A DNA stretch of 64,000 bases, from contig OY294046.1 of the NCBI GenBank assembly GCA_958510825.1, positions 44,249,794-44,313,793 of the forward strand, read 5' to 3'. The DNA comes from Brachypterus glaber (taxonomy: Eukaryota; Arthropoda; Insecta; Coleoptera; Kateretidae). The position numbers and the translations under genes are program-made. This document shows positions 11,157 to 21,659 of this stretch, piece after piece. Below the pieces are notes generated by a model. That model was not told the DNA's origin. It did no database searches and worked only from the letters and a program-made list of their open reading frames with translations. Positions within the stretch are counted from its first letter, which is position 1, and every line of letters starts with the position of its first letter.

Positions 11157-11860
11157 ATACTTTTCTATTTTGAATAATTTTCTAGTTTAATAATATTAGT
11201 TATTATAATCTTTTTACTAGCATTTAGATATAAATTGTGATGAATTGTATGCATTTTGTACCAAATAGTTAAATTTTGAGGTTATGTACAATCTTATTAC
11301 GTAGAAATCATCGATATCAATGGGATTAATAAAGGTTATTGTTAACATTTACCTTAATAGACAAAGATTCACAGATATGATATATAACTATAATAACTTT
11401 TTAGAAATGCACAACATAAATAAATAAAATCAAAACTCAAGGTCAAATCACTATTTGACGTAAAGCAGTGGCACTAAATCAGTCAACATTAGAGGAGCGC
11501 TTATGTGCAGCTCTTCATGCCGCGTTTTGATAAACTGCGCACACAAAAAGAAAACACCAAAAAGACGCCAAAACAACGTTAACGTAAACCAAGGTCCCCT
11601 CATTAAAAAAAAACACCAAACAACAAAAAAACAAACAAACTCCGGCACGGAGAGCTGCAATTAGGCGCTTGTAACATTAGTAGCTATGATTCCAAACGAA
11701 TTTTTTTTATGGAAAACCGCCACCGCCACTGCCCCTTCTATTAGAGTGAGCAGATATTGAATTGATATAAAAGAAGCTTGATCGAAACGTAAATAACAGG
11801 GGTAATATACATCTATCTAAATAAATTCTTTTAACATACATGCATATAAGTATATAACAT
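11157..11860. other. No gene recognised
   Basis: AT-rich DNA. About 11520-11645 resembles 3590-3720 in an AACGTTAACGTAAACCAA block followed by CATTAAAAAAAAACACCAA. The minus-strand frame at 11451-11660 translates this repeat and I do not support it. Confidence 0.5.
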
Positions 11861-12028
11861 ACACCTGAATATCCTATAATATAATATAATAATAATAATA
11901 TAATACATGCATATATTATAAAGAAGTTAACACAAAACAAAAAGTAAAAAAAAAATTTTCGCAAAAAAAAAATGAACCGACTTCTGTCTCTAAAAAGTAA
12001 AAAAAAATTCGGTGACAATTTTACAATT

Positions 12029-12052
12029 CCCTAAACATTCGAATGTTTAGGG
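12029..12052. repeat. Perfect 24-bp palindrome
   Basis: CCCTAAACATTC followed directly by its reverse complement GAATGTTTAGGG; a third half-copy CCCTAAACAT follows at 12055. Confidence 0.8.
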
Positions 12053-12479
12053 ATCCCTAAACATCATACAAAATATTTTTGTCGTTAAATTGTTTGCTGT
12101 GAAATTTGCACTTATACTGCCCTACTACGCTAAAAAAGCCGTAACTCCAATTTTTATGGATTTTTAATTAACCTTACACTTAGTTGTGAATTTTCATGGG
12201 TCATTTATTGAACCAATCAAATTTGAGTAAATAGTTTTATTTATGCAGTTATAAACTTATAAAAATTGCAGTATCTCCAAAATAAGGGACTATTACTAAG
12301 CTAAAAAGCAGTAACTCCAAATAATTTTTTTATTATGAAAGAAAATATTAGTTGCATATCGGACAGACAGTTTTTTGTTAACTAATACATTAAAATAAAA
12401 TTAGAAGAATGTAAAGCATTAACAAAACAGGTTATTTTTGCATTATTATAGCTTTTGTATGACGCTAGGTTTTCCGGAA

Positions 12480-13010
12480 GTAGCCAAAAAAAAACTGCTG
12501 CCAACAAAATAATACTTTTCCCTGCAAGTCTTCTTCATTAAAACAATTATTTTGGAAAACAAAAAAAAAAATAAAAAAAAATTGAAATTTTATTTTTTTT
12601 TTCAATTAAAAAAAAAATAAAAATGTTTCTTTTTTGAAAAAAAGTTTCTTTTTTTCGAAAAACTAAAAAAAAATAAAAAAATAAATGTTTTTGAAAATAC
12701 TTGTTTTTACCCTGTTTTACTCCCTTACCCCACACCGAATTTTATCAAAAACAATCCCAGCCCAGAACTTTGGATAATCAAGCTATGGTCCAAATTTGAA
12801 GTCTTTAACTCAAAGCGTTCTCGAGTTATCGTGATCACAAATTTTTGGACAGACGGACAGACAGACCGACAGATACACCGAGACACAGTTTTTTTTTTTT
12901 TAAGAAAATCACCTTTTTTGGATATAAAACGTCAACAAACGTGAAAAAAAGCAAAACAAATTTTTCAATTTTTTTATACTAACTCCAGACTTTCCTTGGG
13001 GAAAGTAAAA
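12480..13010 (-). repeat. Dispersed repeat family A copy
   Basis: Contains, in order on the plus strand, CTGCTGCCAACAAAATAATA, CCCAGCCCAGAACTTTGG, ATAATCAAGCTATGGTCC, AGCGTTCTCGAGTTATCGTG, a GACAGAC-rich tract (12847-12880), GGATATAAAACGTC and the end palindrome ACTTTCCTTGGGGAAAGT. This is the most complete single copy and defines the family's block order. Confidence 0.7.
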
Positions 13011-13357
13011 TTTATTTTTAAAAGGAAATTTAAAAATGTATTTCTTTTTTATTTTTGGGTTGTTTTCTCTTTATCTTGTCACATACTGCTTTTTAGTTTA
13101 GCATTCCTAAAAATTTTGACTACGAGATACTGAACTAAAAAGCAGTAAGTGCCATTTTTTTATTTAAATAAATAATTAATGATTGCGTACTTGTGTTATA
13201 ATAAAGGTACTTTAAACCTAAAGTTATACGCCCACTTTCCCGATTCTAGCTATAACACAAGAAAGTGGCTAAGACGATTTACTGTTTTTGCCATTATCTC
13301 AGTTTTATTAAATATGGAGTTCCTGTTTTTAGGGTAGTAGGGCAGTATAGGTATACT

Positions 13358-14145
13358 CCCAGGTAGCAAAATAACATCACATTCATGTTAGCACCATGTT
13401 AATATGTGACTTGTGATGTTACAATACTTGTGGCATTAACATTGATGTGACATCGTATGGATGTCCTAAGTCCTACTTCATTAACATCACAGTGTGATGT
13501 CCCAAAAATAACGTGTTTGTGATAATATATTATTCACATCCCCTCGATGTTTTCATATATAATTGTATTATTCCGTAATATTCTTATTATTATTTAAGTA
13601 GGTATATCCAATAACTAATAATAATTAATTATTAAGCTTGAGAAAAACAATACATTTCGTAATAAATATCATGCAATAAAAAAAAATTATACAACAAATA
13701 TTAGGTTAGTTTTGTCAAAACAGTTATTTCGACCACTTATACCTAGCTAATTATCAATATAATTTGTTAATACTTACACCTAGTTGATCCATTTCACACA
13801 AAGACTTTATTGGATATATATTGGATATTATTTCTTTGATTTCACACCTATTACTACTTTATAAAAACCAAAACTCACGTCCTCTTCAGTGGCAATATGA
13901 ACTTGTGATGAAAACAACCAATGGGAATCGAGAATGTCCGCGTTGGTAAGTTTTAGTTCATTTGGGGACATAATTTAATATCACAAATTTCACATAGATT
14001 TAACATCAGTTTTTTCACATCGCATTAACGTGTTCACTTTAACATCAACTTTTTCACATTACAGTAACGTGTACACATTAACATCAAAAAAATTACTATA
14101 ATGTGATGTTAAATTCTAGTAACATAACATCACACGCTACCTGGG
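13358..14145. mobile_element. Non-autonomous element with CCCAGGTAGC termini
   Basis: Starts CCCAGGTAGCAAAATAACAT and ends ACATCACACGCTACCTGGG. The ends are filled with repeated AACATCACA/TGTGATGTT motifs in both orientations (at least ten), which look like a subterminal binding-site array. The middle (about 13540-13970) is unique AT-rich DNA with no transposase. Target duplication is not clear. Confidence 0.7.
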
Positions 14146-14316
14146 CTTATATGTATAAGTATACTTATTTTGTATTTTTTACTTTTTAAAGACGTTCATT
14201 TTTTTTAACTTCTTTATGATATATGCATGTATTTTATGCATATTTTATGCATATATTATATTATTATTATATTATACATGTATATATACATATATGTATA
14301 ATAGGATATTCAGGTA

Positions 14317-14773
14317 TATACAGGGTGGCTTAAAAAAAAACGGAGACTTTTTAAACCTTCATAACTTTTTTGCCTTTTGAGCGATCTTTACTTACCTTGA
14401 GACACAGAACTTGTAGATTTGTAACATCATCTAAGCTAGTCGTCCTTCCATCTCGGCAAGCTACTGACTTCACAACGCACTATTATTGCATTGTGACATC
14501 ATCATCTCAAAGATAAATTTCTAAAAAATAAACTTAGTAACATTTTTTTTCAGCGCCCAAGAGTCCAACCAACCTTATTTTAAACGAAACTAAAGAAAAT
14601 CTTTGTTAAACTTTAAGTGTTAAGTAATAATCAAATAACGCCTGATATAATCATTTTTTTTGTGTTTTAATATAACGGGTCCACAGGATCAAGTTTAGCG
14701 GCATTTAAAAGATTTTTAGCCTGCCGTAATATTTTATTAATTAAGTTATCCGGCTTATCCGAGTTATCCTATA
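14317..14773. other. Non-coding stretch with an isolated mariner-like end
   Basis: TATACAGGGTGGC at 14317-14329 resembles a mariner terminus but no partner end is seen. The remainder has no recognised gene. Confidence 0.35.
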
Positions 14774-15195
14774 CAGGGTTATTCACGGAAGTGGCCGATT
14801 AAACGTTTATGAAGAACCAATAACTTTGAAAGTCTGCTAATTTGCACTTTGGGGTTTTTAAATATGGGCAATCGATTAAAAATGTTTTCATGCTTGTGCC
14901 ACTTCCGGTTGTACCGGAAGTGGCACTCAACTTTAATTTTTTAAATGGAGCACCTTATATATTTTTTAATTTTTAAAATTTTCATAAAATTTGCTTTATT
15001 TTAATGTAGAACACGTTATGTCTATCTCCAGTAGTTTTTGAGTTATTCAATTTTTTAGCGAAATATAAGCGAATTCAAGCACCCCTAAAAACAATAATTT
15101 CTCCTTGATTTTTTAAATTGAAGAAAAGTTGTTTTGTATTTTGCTTAATGATGGTTAAGCGAATTATTCTAAGCTAAAATGGAATCCAAAATTTA

Positions 15196-17195
15196 TACAG
15201 GGTGTCTGAAAAAGCAGGTCAAACTTAACAAAATTAAAATAGCCATAACTCTTTTTTTTTTAAATGGCACCCTACATTTTTTTTATTTGTTTAAATAGAG
15301 AATTCAATTTTCTTTAAAATAAGTATAGGATACCCTATACCTAACTTTAACCGTTTTCGAGCTATTTGCAAATTAATGTGAAAAAGAAGTATTTTGCAGT
15401 ATTTCTGCAATTACGTAAATTTTTAAAATTGTATTGTGTTTTTATTTCTTTTAACCTAAATGTTATCGTTCTTATCGTGATAAATTAGTGTAAAATAATG
15501 GCAGAGGCTTATTCTTACCCTGTTATTTTGGATTTATTTGCTATTTTTGGTGAAAATGATAAAATAATTAGTAGAACCTGCAGAAACTTTAATACAAAAT
15601 ATCCTGATTTACCAAGAATGTCATGTAAAAAATTTAGAAGAATACACAAAATTTTTTCGCAATTTGGAAAAGAAAATGCAGTGAAATCTCTTACGAAACC
15701 AATTACAAACAACGAAGATAACGAAGTCAATGTTTTGGGTTACTTTTATGCATATCCACATGCCTCAATTCCTGCAGCTAGTTACGACTTGGGAATTTCC
15801 TATTCAAGCATCCAAAGAATTTTAAAAAACCACAAGATGCACAATTACAAAAAGCAAAAAATACAGGCCTTAAAACCTAATGATTTTCAAAATAGAGTGG
15901 ACAGGCTAAATTTTCTCAACAGGGTATTTTTAACAGAAGAAATGTACACTACTGGGCGCATGAAAATCCACACAGTACGTGGATAGTAAATAACCAGCAA
16001 AAGTTTAGTTTTAATGTATTTTGTATTTTAATGGACGACAGTCTGGAGTATTACATTTATGACGAAGATTTAACTGGTAATAAATATATTGAAATTATAA
16101 GGATAGTGGTTGGAAATTTTGTTGATAATTTTTCCGTTTAATATCTATAATGAACTATACTATCAAATGGATGGTTGCCCCTCACATAATACTCGAGGCG
16201 TCTATGATGAGTTAGTATCCATATTTGAAGATAGATGGTACGCTTACAGAGGACCTTGGAGATGGCCTCCAAGATCACCCGATCTCACTCCTTTAGATTT
16301 TTATCTTTGGGGTAATATTAAAAGAATTGTGTATGCTACTCCACCTACTACTAAAGATGACTTAAAGAACCGAGTTCGAGCAGCATTTCAGCAAATTAAT
16401 CCTGATGAAATTCGTAGAGCTACAGAAAATTCTATAAATGCCAGATTAGCGGCTTGTTTAAGACAAAATGGTGGCCACTTTGAACACTTAATAAATTAAT
16501 TTATTTTATGTTAGAAACTTTCAGTTTTGTTTGTTTAAATAAACTTAATTTTAATAATAAACAACAGTTAAAAATTAGTCTTTATCAATCATTTATTATT
16601 TATAAAAAAATGCATATTTTAATAATTTGATTAAAGTCCACTTTTTTTAGGAATAAGTCTTTTTCTTTAACTTGAGTACTTGAACATTAAACATTTAACC
16701 ACTCACACTAAATTTTTTACCAGTTATTTATTTTATTATACCATAATTTTAAAACAAAAGTTATTTTCTTGTATGAGAATAATTCCTTGAACTAAATTTA
16801 TCTAATAGTTGGTGTAACTCGGTAGCATAACAACCACCATGGTGGTACCAACGATAAAACAGCATTCGAAATTTATATTTTAGCTAACTTTAATAGGGAC
16901 TTTAGTTTTAAGGTAAATATAATGATCTTTGAGGTAAATAAATAAAAATCGATTAATTTTTCTGGCCTATTTTATAAAATATAACAAATTTTAACAGAAA
17001 TACGGCTTTTTCACAATAATTTGCAAATAGCTCAAAAACGGTTAAAGTTAGGTATAGGGTATCCTATACTTATTTTAAAGCAAATTTAATTCTCTATTTA
17101 ACCAAATAAAAAAAATGTAGGGTGCCATTTAAAAAAAATGAGTTATGGCTATATTAAATTTGTTAGATTTGACCTGCTTTTTCAGACACCCTGTA
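15196..17195 (+). mobile_element. Inner mariner-type element, TA duplication
   Basis: Body 15198-17193 starts CAGGGTGTCTGAAAAAGCAG and ends CTGCTTTTTCAGACACCCTG with TA on each side. TIRs are about 190-200 bp (to the TATAGGGTATCCTATACTTA-type block near 15330/17060). It encloses the broken transposase at 15498-16499. Length of about 2.0 kb fits a mariner with long TIRs. Confidence 0.85.
15498..16499 (+). pseudogene. Mariner-like transposase (DD41D-type spacing), frameshifted
   Basis: Would have catalysed cut-and-paste transposition of the surrounding element. The first open part (15498-15986) has an N-terminal insect DUF4817-like helix-turn-helix (ILDLFAIFGENDKIISRTC) and a second HTH (ISYSSIQRILKNHKMHNYKK) followed by NDFQNRVDRLNFL. 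After FLTEE the frame breaks: the segment with the first catalytic Asp (normally in a T-D-E-x-x-F context) is missing and HYWAHENPHSTWIVNNQQ resumes in another frame near 15950. That frame runs to DEDLTGNKYIEI and is lost near 16110-16140. The last part (about 16130-16499) has QMDGCPSHN and PPRSPDLTPLDFYLWG; 41 residues separate the two Asp residues, the spacing of the rosa-like DD41D group. It ends GGHFEHLIN*. At least two frameshifts plus an internal deletion: dead copy. Confidence 0.85.
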
Positions 17196-17954
17196 TAATT
17201 TTTGGGTTCCATTTTAGCATAGGATAATTCGTTTAAGCATCATTGAGCAAAACACAAAACATCTTTTCTCCAATTGAAAAAATCAAGGAGAAATTATTGT
17301 TTTTAGGGGTGCTTGAATTTACTTATTTTTCGCTAAAAACTTGAATAACTCAAAAACTACTGAAGATAGACATAAAGTATTATACATCAAAATAAAGCAA
17401 ATTTAATGCAAATTTTAAAAATTAAAAAATATATGAGGTGTTCCATTTAAAAACTCAAAGTTGAGTGCCACTTCCGGTACAACCGGAAGTGGCACAAGCA
17501 TGAAAATATTTTTAATCGATAGGCCATATTCAAAAACCCCAAAGTGCAAATTAGCAGACTTTTAAAGTTATTGGTTCTCCATAAACGTTTAATAGGCCAC
17601 TTCCGTGAATAACCCTGTATTTCTCTAAAAATTTGGTTGGTATTAGAACCAAATTAAGCCGTTTTTAAGTGAAATTGCGTAAAAATTATTAGATTTATCT
17701 TAATTATCCGGCTTACCCGGCATTATCCAAGCATCAAATTGAAACGGGACCACCTCATAAATGCTTTAAGTTGCAAAAAGTTTCATTCATCAAATTCCGT
17801 TCATATGTTCCAAAGTTATGCGGAAACAAACAAAAAAATGTTTATTATTTTTTAATGGGGTTTTTGGGACCCCAGAGCATTTTTATACACGAAATAAGGG
17901 TCAGGGTCCTGGGAAAGGATTTTTAACATCTGCAAAAAGCATAGAATATATTTG

Positions 17955-18170
17955 ACTATGCGTGTCAAAAGTCTGCCCCTCCTTAACTTTTGAAAGACTT
18001 AAGATATCAACTTATAATTTGTAACCCGTAAATACCATAAGCAAAATTATTTTTTGGTATATACGAGGGTATATATTTGATAAAAAGTGGTGGCAGGGGA
18101 ATTTTTTAAAAGGGAAAGGTGGGTCGTGTTTTATATCATTTTAAATCGTATGAAATCGAGTATAAACTTT
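17955..18170 (+). repeat. Truncated family B arm
   Basis: GTCAAAAGTCTGCCCCTCCT, TTAACTTTTGAAAGACTTAA and GGTGGGTCGTGTT correspond in order to the left arm of the family B element at 801-1450. Only one arm is present; it abuts an outer-mariner end at 18174-18203 (CCACTTCCGTGAATAACCCT). Confidence 0.55.
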
Positions 18171-18173
18171 AAT

Positions 18174-18203
18174 TTAATAGACCACTTCCGTGAATAACCC
18201 TGT
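18174..18203 (+). repeat. Solo terminus of the outer mariner-type element
   Basis: TAATAGACCACTTCCGTGAA followed by TAACCCTG and TA, nearly identical to 17590-17619. No matching left terminus nearby, so a truncated copy. Confidence 0.7.
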
Positions 18204-18554
18204 ATATAGAGAATTTATGAAGTCTAAGTCCAGAGACTACAAAAGAGACCAAAAGTTCTCAATGAAGAGAAGAAGACATGCTCAAAATATTGTTTTCATC
18301 AGCTGTTATTTATGGACTTTTCTGTGGTTATTAATAAATTACATGTTTTTAGTTTTTAAAGTTTATTTTTACTGTAACAACAATGAACGTTAAATAACAA
18401 TATATTTTTACACAATTGTATTTTCTTGTTTATGTAAAATTGTTTATGTTGAAAGTACAATTTGTACAATTTTGGAAAATAATGGGGCAATCCATTTATT
18501 GGAGTTTTGAAACGTCTAAATTTGTTGCGTTTAGAACAAAGGTGCCGACTGTGC

Positions 18555-18990
18555 TACACAGTGATCCCCGGATATGATTAGGTTTTAAAGAAAGGGCATC
18601 AGAAACAAACAATGGATCTTGGTAGTACAGGGTATGGACATCATAGATCCATTAACAGTTAAATCGCGTTTGCATATCTTTGAAAGATATTGGTAAAAAC
18701 TCTTCAGGAGGAATCCCGATGAACACCAACTACTAAAAAGAAAAATTAAAATTTATTGTAGTAGTAATTTTCGCGAAGATTCTAACAATGATTAAAATAT
18801 TAACCTATCTTTTTCCGATTTTGAGAAAAACGCAATAAACCATGATTTTAGTACAATTTTTCGACTGGCATAAAAACTATATTTCAGTGAATATTAAAGC
18901 ATGACTGGTTTTAAATAACAGCTAAAATAGTTATGTTTAAAAGTATTATAGCAAATATATAGAAATTTTAATCCTACTGACCCGAAAGAA
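18555..18990 (+). repeat. Inverted copy of the Crypton-like element's 3' region
   Basis: This plus-strand stretch aligns to the reverse complement of 20575-21010 over about 430 bp with moderate divergence. It keeps the last codons of the recombinase (encoding H-S-D-P-R-I then TGA at 18558-18578) and then the 3' flank, including ATGGATCTTGGTAGTACAGG and ACTCTTCAGGAGG. So it is a truncated second copy of the same element in opposite orientation. Confidence 0.75.
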
Positions 18991-19046
18991 AGTCTTTCTA
19001 TAGCAATGTTTTAACGTTACGGGATACTTTAAGGTGGCCAGTGTAT

Positions 19047-19292
19047 AATATCTTCACTCAAAATAAAAAAGGTCGTATGTTAAATTTTACTTTATTTTAT
19101 TTTGCTGCTAAATTGTGGCATTTTAATAAAACGCCACAATTCAGTAAGGTCTCTGAATAGAGTGGACATTAAGCTCTACACTGCGTAAAGCGTGAAATTT
19201 AATGTAATTTCATTTATGTTTCTTACAATTTAGAACAACAAAGTAAAATTTTTAATACGACCTTTTACATCTTGAGTGATGATATATTTCAA
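19047..19292. mobile_element. MITE-like inverted repeat (~245 bp)
   Basis: Left arm TCTTCACTCAAAATAAAAAA, GGTCGTATGTTAAATTTTAC; right arm GTAAAATTTTTAATACGACC and CATCTTGAGTGATGATA. The centre carries a second inverted pair, AATTGTGGC and GCCACAATT. Confidence 0.55.
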
Positions 19293-19299
19293 ATTTTGA

Positions 19300-20190
19300 C
19301 TTAATTGTCAATGTAACATAGTTAAACTTTTTACTGCAGTAGTTCCAAAAAAATTTTAAACTAGATTTTTTTTTCTGTTTATAAATAAAATAAATTTAAA
19401 CTGTGGTTTTATGGATAGTGAAGATGTTAAACTTGTGTCAGAAATGCTTAATTATTTTTTTTAAGGTGTTATGAATTCATTCCTTGTTTGAAGTAAAGTA
19501 TATTTAGATCTTTAGTTTGAAGAAGTCAAGTTAACGTCTTGGCTTTAAATTTTTACTTTTTAGTGCATTTATTTACAATAATTTACAATATTAGTTGGAA
19601 GGCTTGCTTTTAAGAACACAATTAAAAACACTCAAAAATTATAAGGTCAACGTTTCGCCCTTATTGCTGGAGCTTCTTCATTTAATAATTTAATAAAAAA
19701 AATAATAGTTAAATATAAAAACAAGTATAAAATGATAAAATATGAAATACATTAAAATTACAATAATAAATACTAAAAAATTATAATATAATATATTTGA
19801 TAAAGAACAAGAAAAAGAATTTAAATAAATAATTTTAAATAAAATCGTGATTTTAAACTGTTTTATAATTTTTTATTCTTTTTAGTCTTTATAATACTAA
19901 TATATACCTAACACATGTGTAGATTAAGAATATTTAAGCTGAGCGACCCCAAAAACTATAATTCCCGAAATCAAAGCAGACTTTAATAATTATAAATATC
20001 ATAGTGTTCACTATGATATCAGTCTTACCCTTTGGCAATCCTAAAATTGTTTTAGAACCACTGTAGTTCATATGTTTAACTAAACATTGACAAGAAAGTC
20101 AAAATGTGAAGCATATAATATACTGGTCAACTTAAAGCACCCTGAGGTGGTAAAAATTGATATAGAAATATTGTCAGGGGTAATATCATA
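19300..20190. other. No gene recognised
   Basis: AT-rich DNA. Minus-strand GAAGAAGCTCCAGCAATAAG then GGCGAAACGTTGACC at 19645-19690 is discussed in the findings. No supportable reading frame. Confidence 0.4.
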
Positions 20191-20191
20191 A

Positions 20192-20356
20192 GTGATACTA
20201 GGTTAGGTATCGGTGGTTTTTTACATAAATTTTACGAATATTAATCCCAATGACGAAAATGCAACGACTGCTTTAGCAGGAGTTGCATTTTCCAAAAATT
20301 GAGATTAATATGAGTAAAATTTGAAAAAAAAGCACCGGTACCTAACCTAGTATCAC
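20192..20356. mobile_element. 165-bp near-perfect hairpin MITE
   Basis: GTGATACTAGGTTAGGTATC at the left is mirrored by GGTACCTAACCTAGTATCAC at the right; the match continues inward through ATTAATCCCAAT/ATTGAGATTAAT to AATGCAAC/GTTGCATT around a short loop with GCTTTAGC. Whole element is a single hairpin without coding capacity. Confidence 0.75.
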
Positions 20357-20574
20357 GAATTGATATTTAGGGAGAGAATATAATTTATATTTAATACACA
20401 TACCTCTTAATTATAATGTATTAATCCACAAATAAATTATGTTTTATAAATTAAAAAGCAAACAATAAGCACGATTTTAGATTAGAGAAAAGAGGGGTAA
20501 AAAAACCATAGTAGGGGTAAGGTATTTTCACTTATCAGTACAGCATACTACATATATATAAATTGTATTCTCTT

Positions 20575-20982
20575 TAAAGTAAATAGGATAAAATTTCATT
20601 AAATTTGCTATTATACTTTTATACTTCTATATTCGGGCTATTATTTTAGTCTAGTTACGTTTTAATAGCCACTAAAGTAAAGGTATTATACCAGTCCAAC
20701 AATTGCACTAAAATCGTAGTTTAATGCTTTTTTCTCAAAAATTAAAAACGATAGGTAAATTTGGCAAACGCTATTAGAATCTACACAAAAAATACTATAA
20801 GAATCGATTTTTAGTTTTTCTTTTAAGTAGTTGGTGTTGATCGTGATGCCTCCTGAAGAGTTTTTACCAATATCTTCCAAAGATATGCAAACGAGATTTA
20901 ACTGATAATGGATCTGTGATGCCTATACCCTGTACTACCAAGATCCATTGTTTGTTTCTGATGCCCTTTCTTTAAAACCTAA
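20575..20982 (-). repeat. 3' flank of the Crypton-like element
   Basis: Region immediately downstream of the recombinase stop on the minus strand; its inverted relative is 18578-18990. The 64-residue minus frame at 20686-20880 is within it and is not conserved as a frame in the other copy, so I do not call it a gene. Confidence 0.6.
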
Positions 20983-21603
20983 TCATATCCGGGGATCACT
21001 GTGGCTAGATATGGTGTTTTGAAATTTTGTCTCAAAGGCAGTGGAAGTGCTTGTTTGAATAAGTTGAGGTTCCAAAGTAAATTCTGAGGGTTTAAAATTA
21101 CAGTTAAAATGTACAGGCGAAACATTTAAAATTTTATTTGAAACTTCAATTTTGTTTGGGAGAGAGTCTGCAATATAGCCTTCGGCAACTGCGGAGGACT
21201 TCCACCCACCATGCCTTTTGAGGGATGTGAGGTTTGCTCCAGCATCCACAAGTATTGTGGCCGAAGTTCGCCTAAAGCAATGGCCAGTGTATCCTTTAGG
21301 GTTTCCTAATTTTAGGTCAGGGGCTATCTCTTGTGGAATTGTTTCAAATTTGTTTTTTCCAACTTGCTTCATACATTTTCCCTTTCTATACCCGAGAAAA
21401 AATCTTTCTTCAGAAAAGTTTTTTCGTCTTAGGCTTGCATATTTTCTAAACATATCTAAGTATCTTTTTTTTCCTATTATTGTAAATGACCTGGGATTGT
21501 TTGTTTTTGTTTGTGGGATTCTTATAAGCAGTGCCGAGCCTAAATCATCAATATCTTGAATTTTGATATTAGCAAACTCCTCCCTACTACACGCTCCAAA
21601 AAT
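20983..21603 (-). CDS. Crypton-like tyrosine recombinase, catalytic part
   Basis: Encodes about 205 residues of a phage-integrase-fold recombinase, the enzyme that moves Crypton elements by site-specific recombination. Read from about 21600: FGACSREEFANI holds the first catalytic Arg; RIPQTKTNN and FTIIGKKRYLDMFRKYA follow; then GYTGHCFRRTSATILVDAGA holds the H-x-x-R box, LKRHGGWKSSAVAEGYIADS holds the Trp (His/Trp position) and the nucleophile Tyr. So R, H-x-x-R, W and Y are all present. The frame is open from 21600 to a TGA at 20983. Upstream of FGAC the frame is closed by a stop and about 100 residues usually lying between the core-binding domain and the first Arg are absent, so the gene as a whole is probably broken. 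Insect genomes carry CryptonI-type relatives with this CFRR...GGWKSS signature. Confidence 0.75.
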   Translation of the reverse strand: MFGACSREEFANIKIQDIDDLGSALLIRIPQTKTNNPRSFTIIGKKRYLDMFRKYASLRRKNFSEERFFLGYRKGKCMKQVGKNKFETIPQEIAPDLKLGNPKGYTGHCFRRTSATILVDAGANLTSLKRHGGWKSSAVAEGYIADSLPNKIEVSNKILNVSPVHFNCNFKPSEFTLEPQLIQTSTSTAFETKFQNTISSHSDPRI

Positions 21604-21659
21604 TTAAAAATGCTATCTGTGAAAAAACAAGTCATGTTAAATTAAAGCCATAATTGTTC

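Larger units (their letters stand above)
11863..14310. mobile_element. Composite inverted-repeat structure
   Basis: Arms of about 140-150 bp at 11863-12005 and 14155-14310 are inverted: CACCTGAATATCCTAT against ATAGGATATTCAGGT, TATTATAAAGAAGTTAA against TTAACTTCTTTATGATA. A second inverted pair lies inside (12105-12180 and 13270-13352; ATACTGCCCTACTACG against GTAGTAGGGCAGTAT). Interior holds a family A copy (12480-13010) and a complete CCCAGGTAGC element (13358-14145). No gene. Confidence 0.5.
14772..17619 (+). mobile_element. Outer mariner-type element with ~620-bp TIRs, TA duplication
   Basis: Element body 14774-17617 begins CAGGGTTATTCACGGAAGTG and ends CACTTCCGTGAATAACCCTG, flanked by TA on both sides as expected for the mariner/Tc1 superfamily. 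The inverted arms extend about 620 bp each (14774-15390 and 17000-17617). Each arm also contains an internal perfect hairpin, CCACTTCCGGT and ACCGGAAGTGG. Remarkably, a second complete pair of mariner-like termini (15198 and 17193) lies symmetrically inside these arms, 424 bp from each end. A loose copy of the outer terminus is at 18174-18203. Confidence 0.85.

Noticed and set aside
18190..18393. 67-residue plus frame starting in the mariner end
   Set aside because: It starts within a transposon terminus and runs into AT-rich unique DNA with no features.
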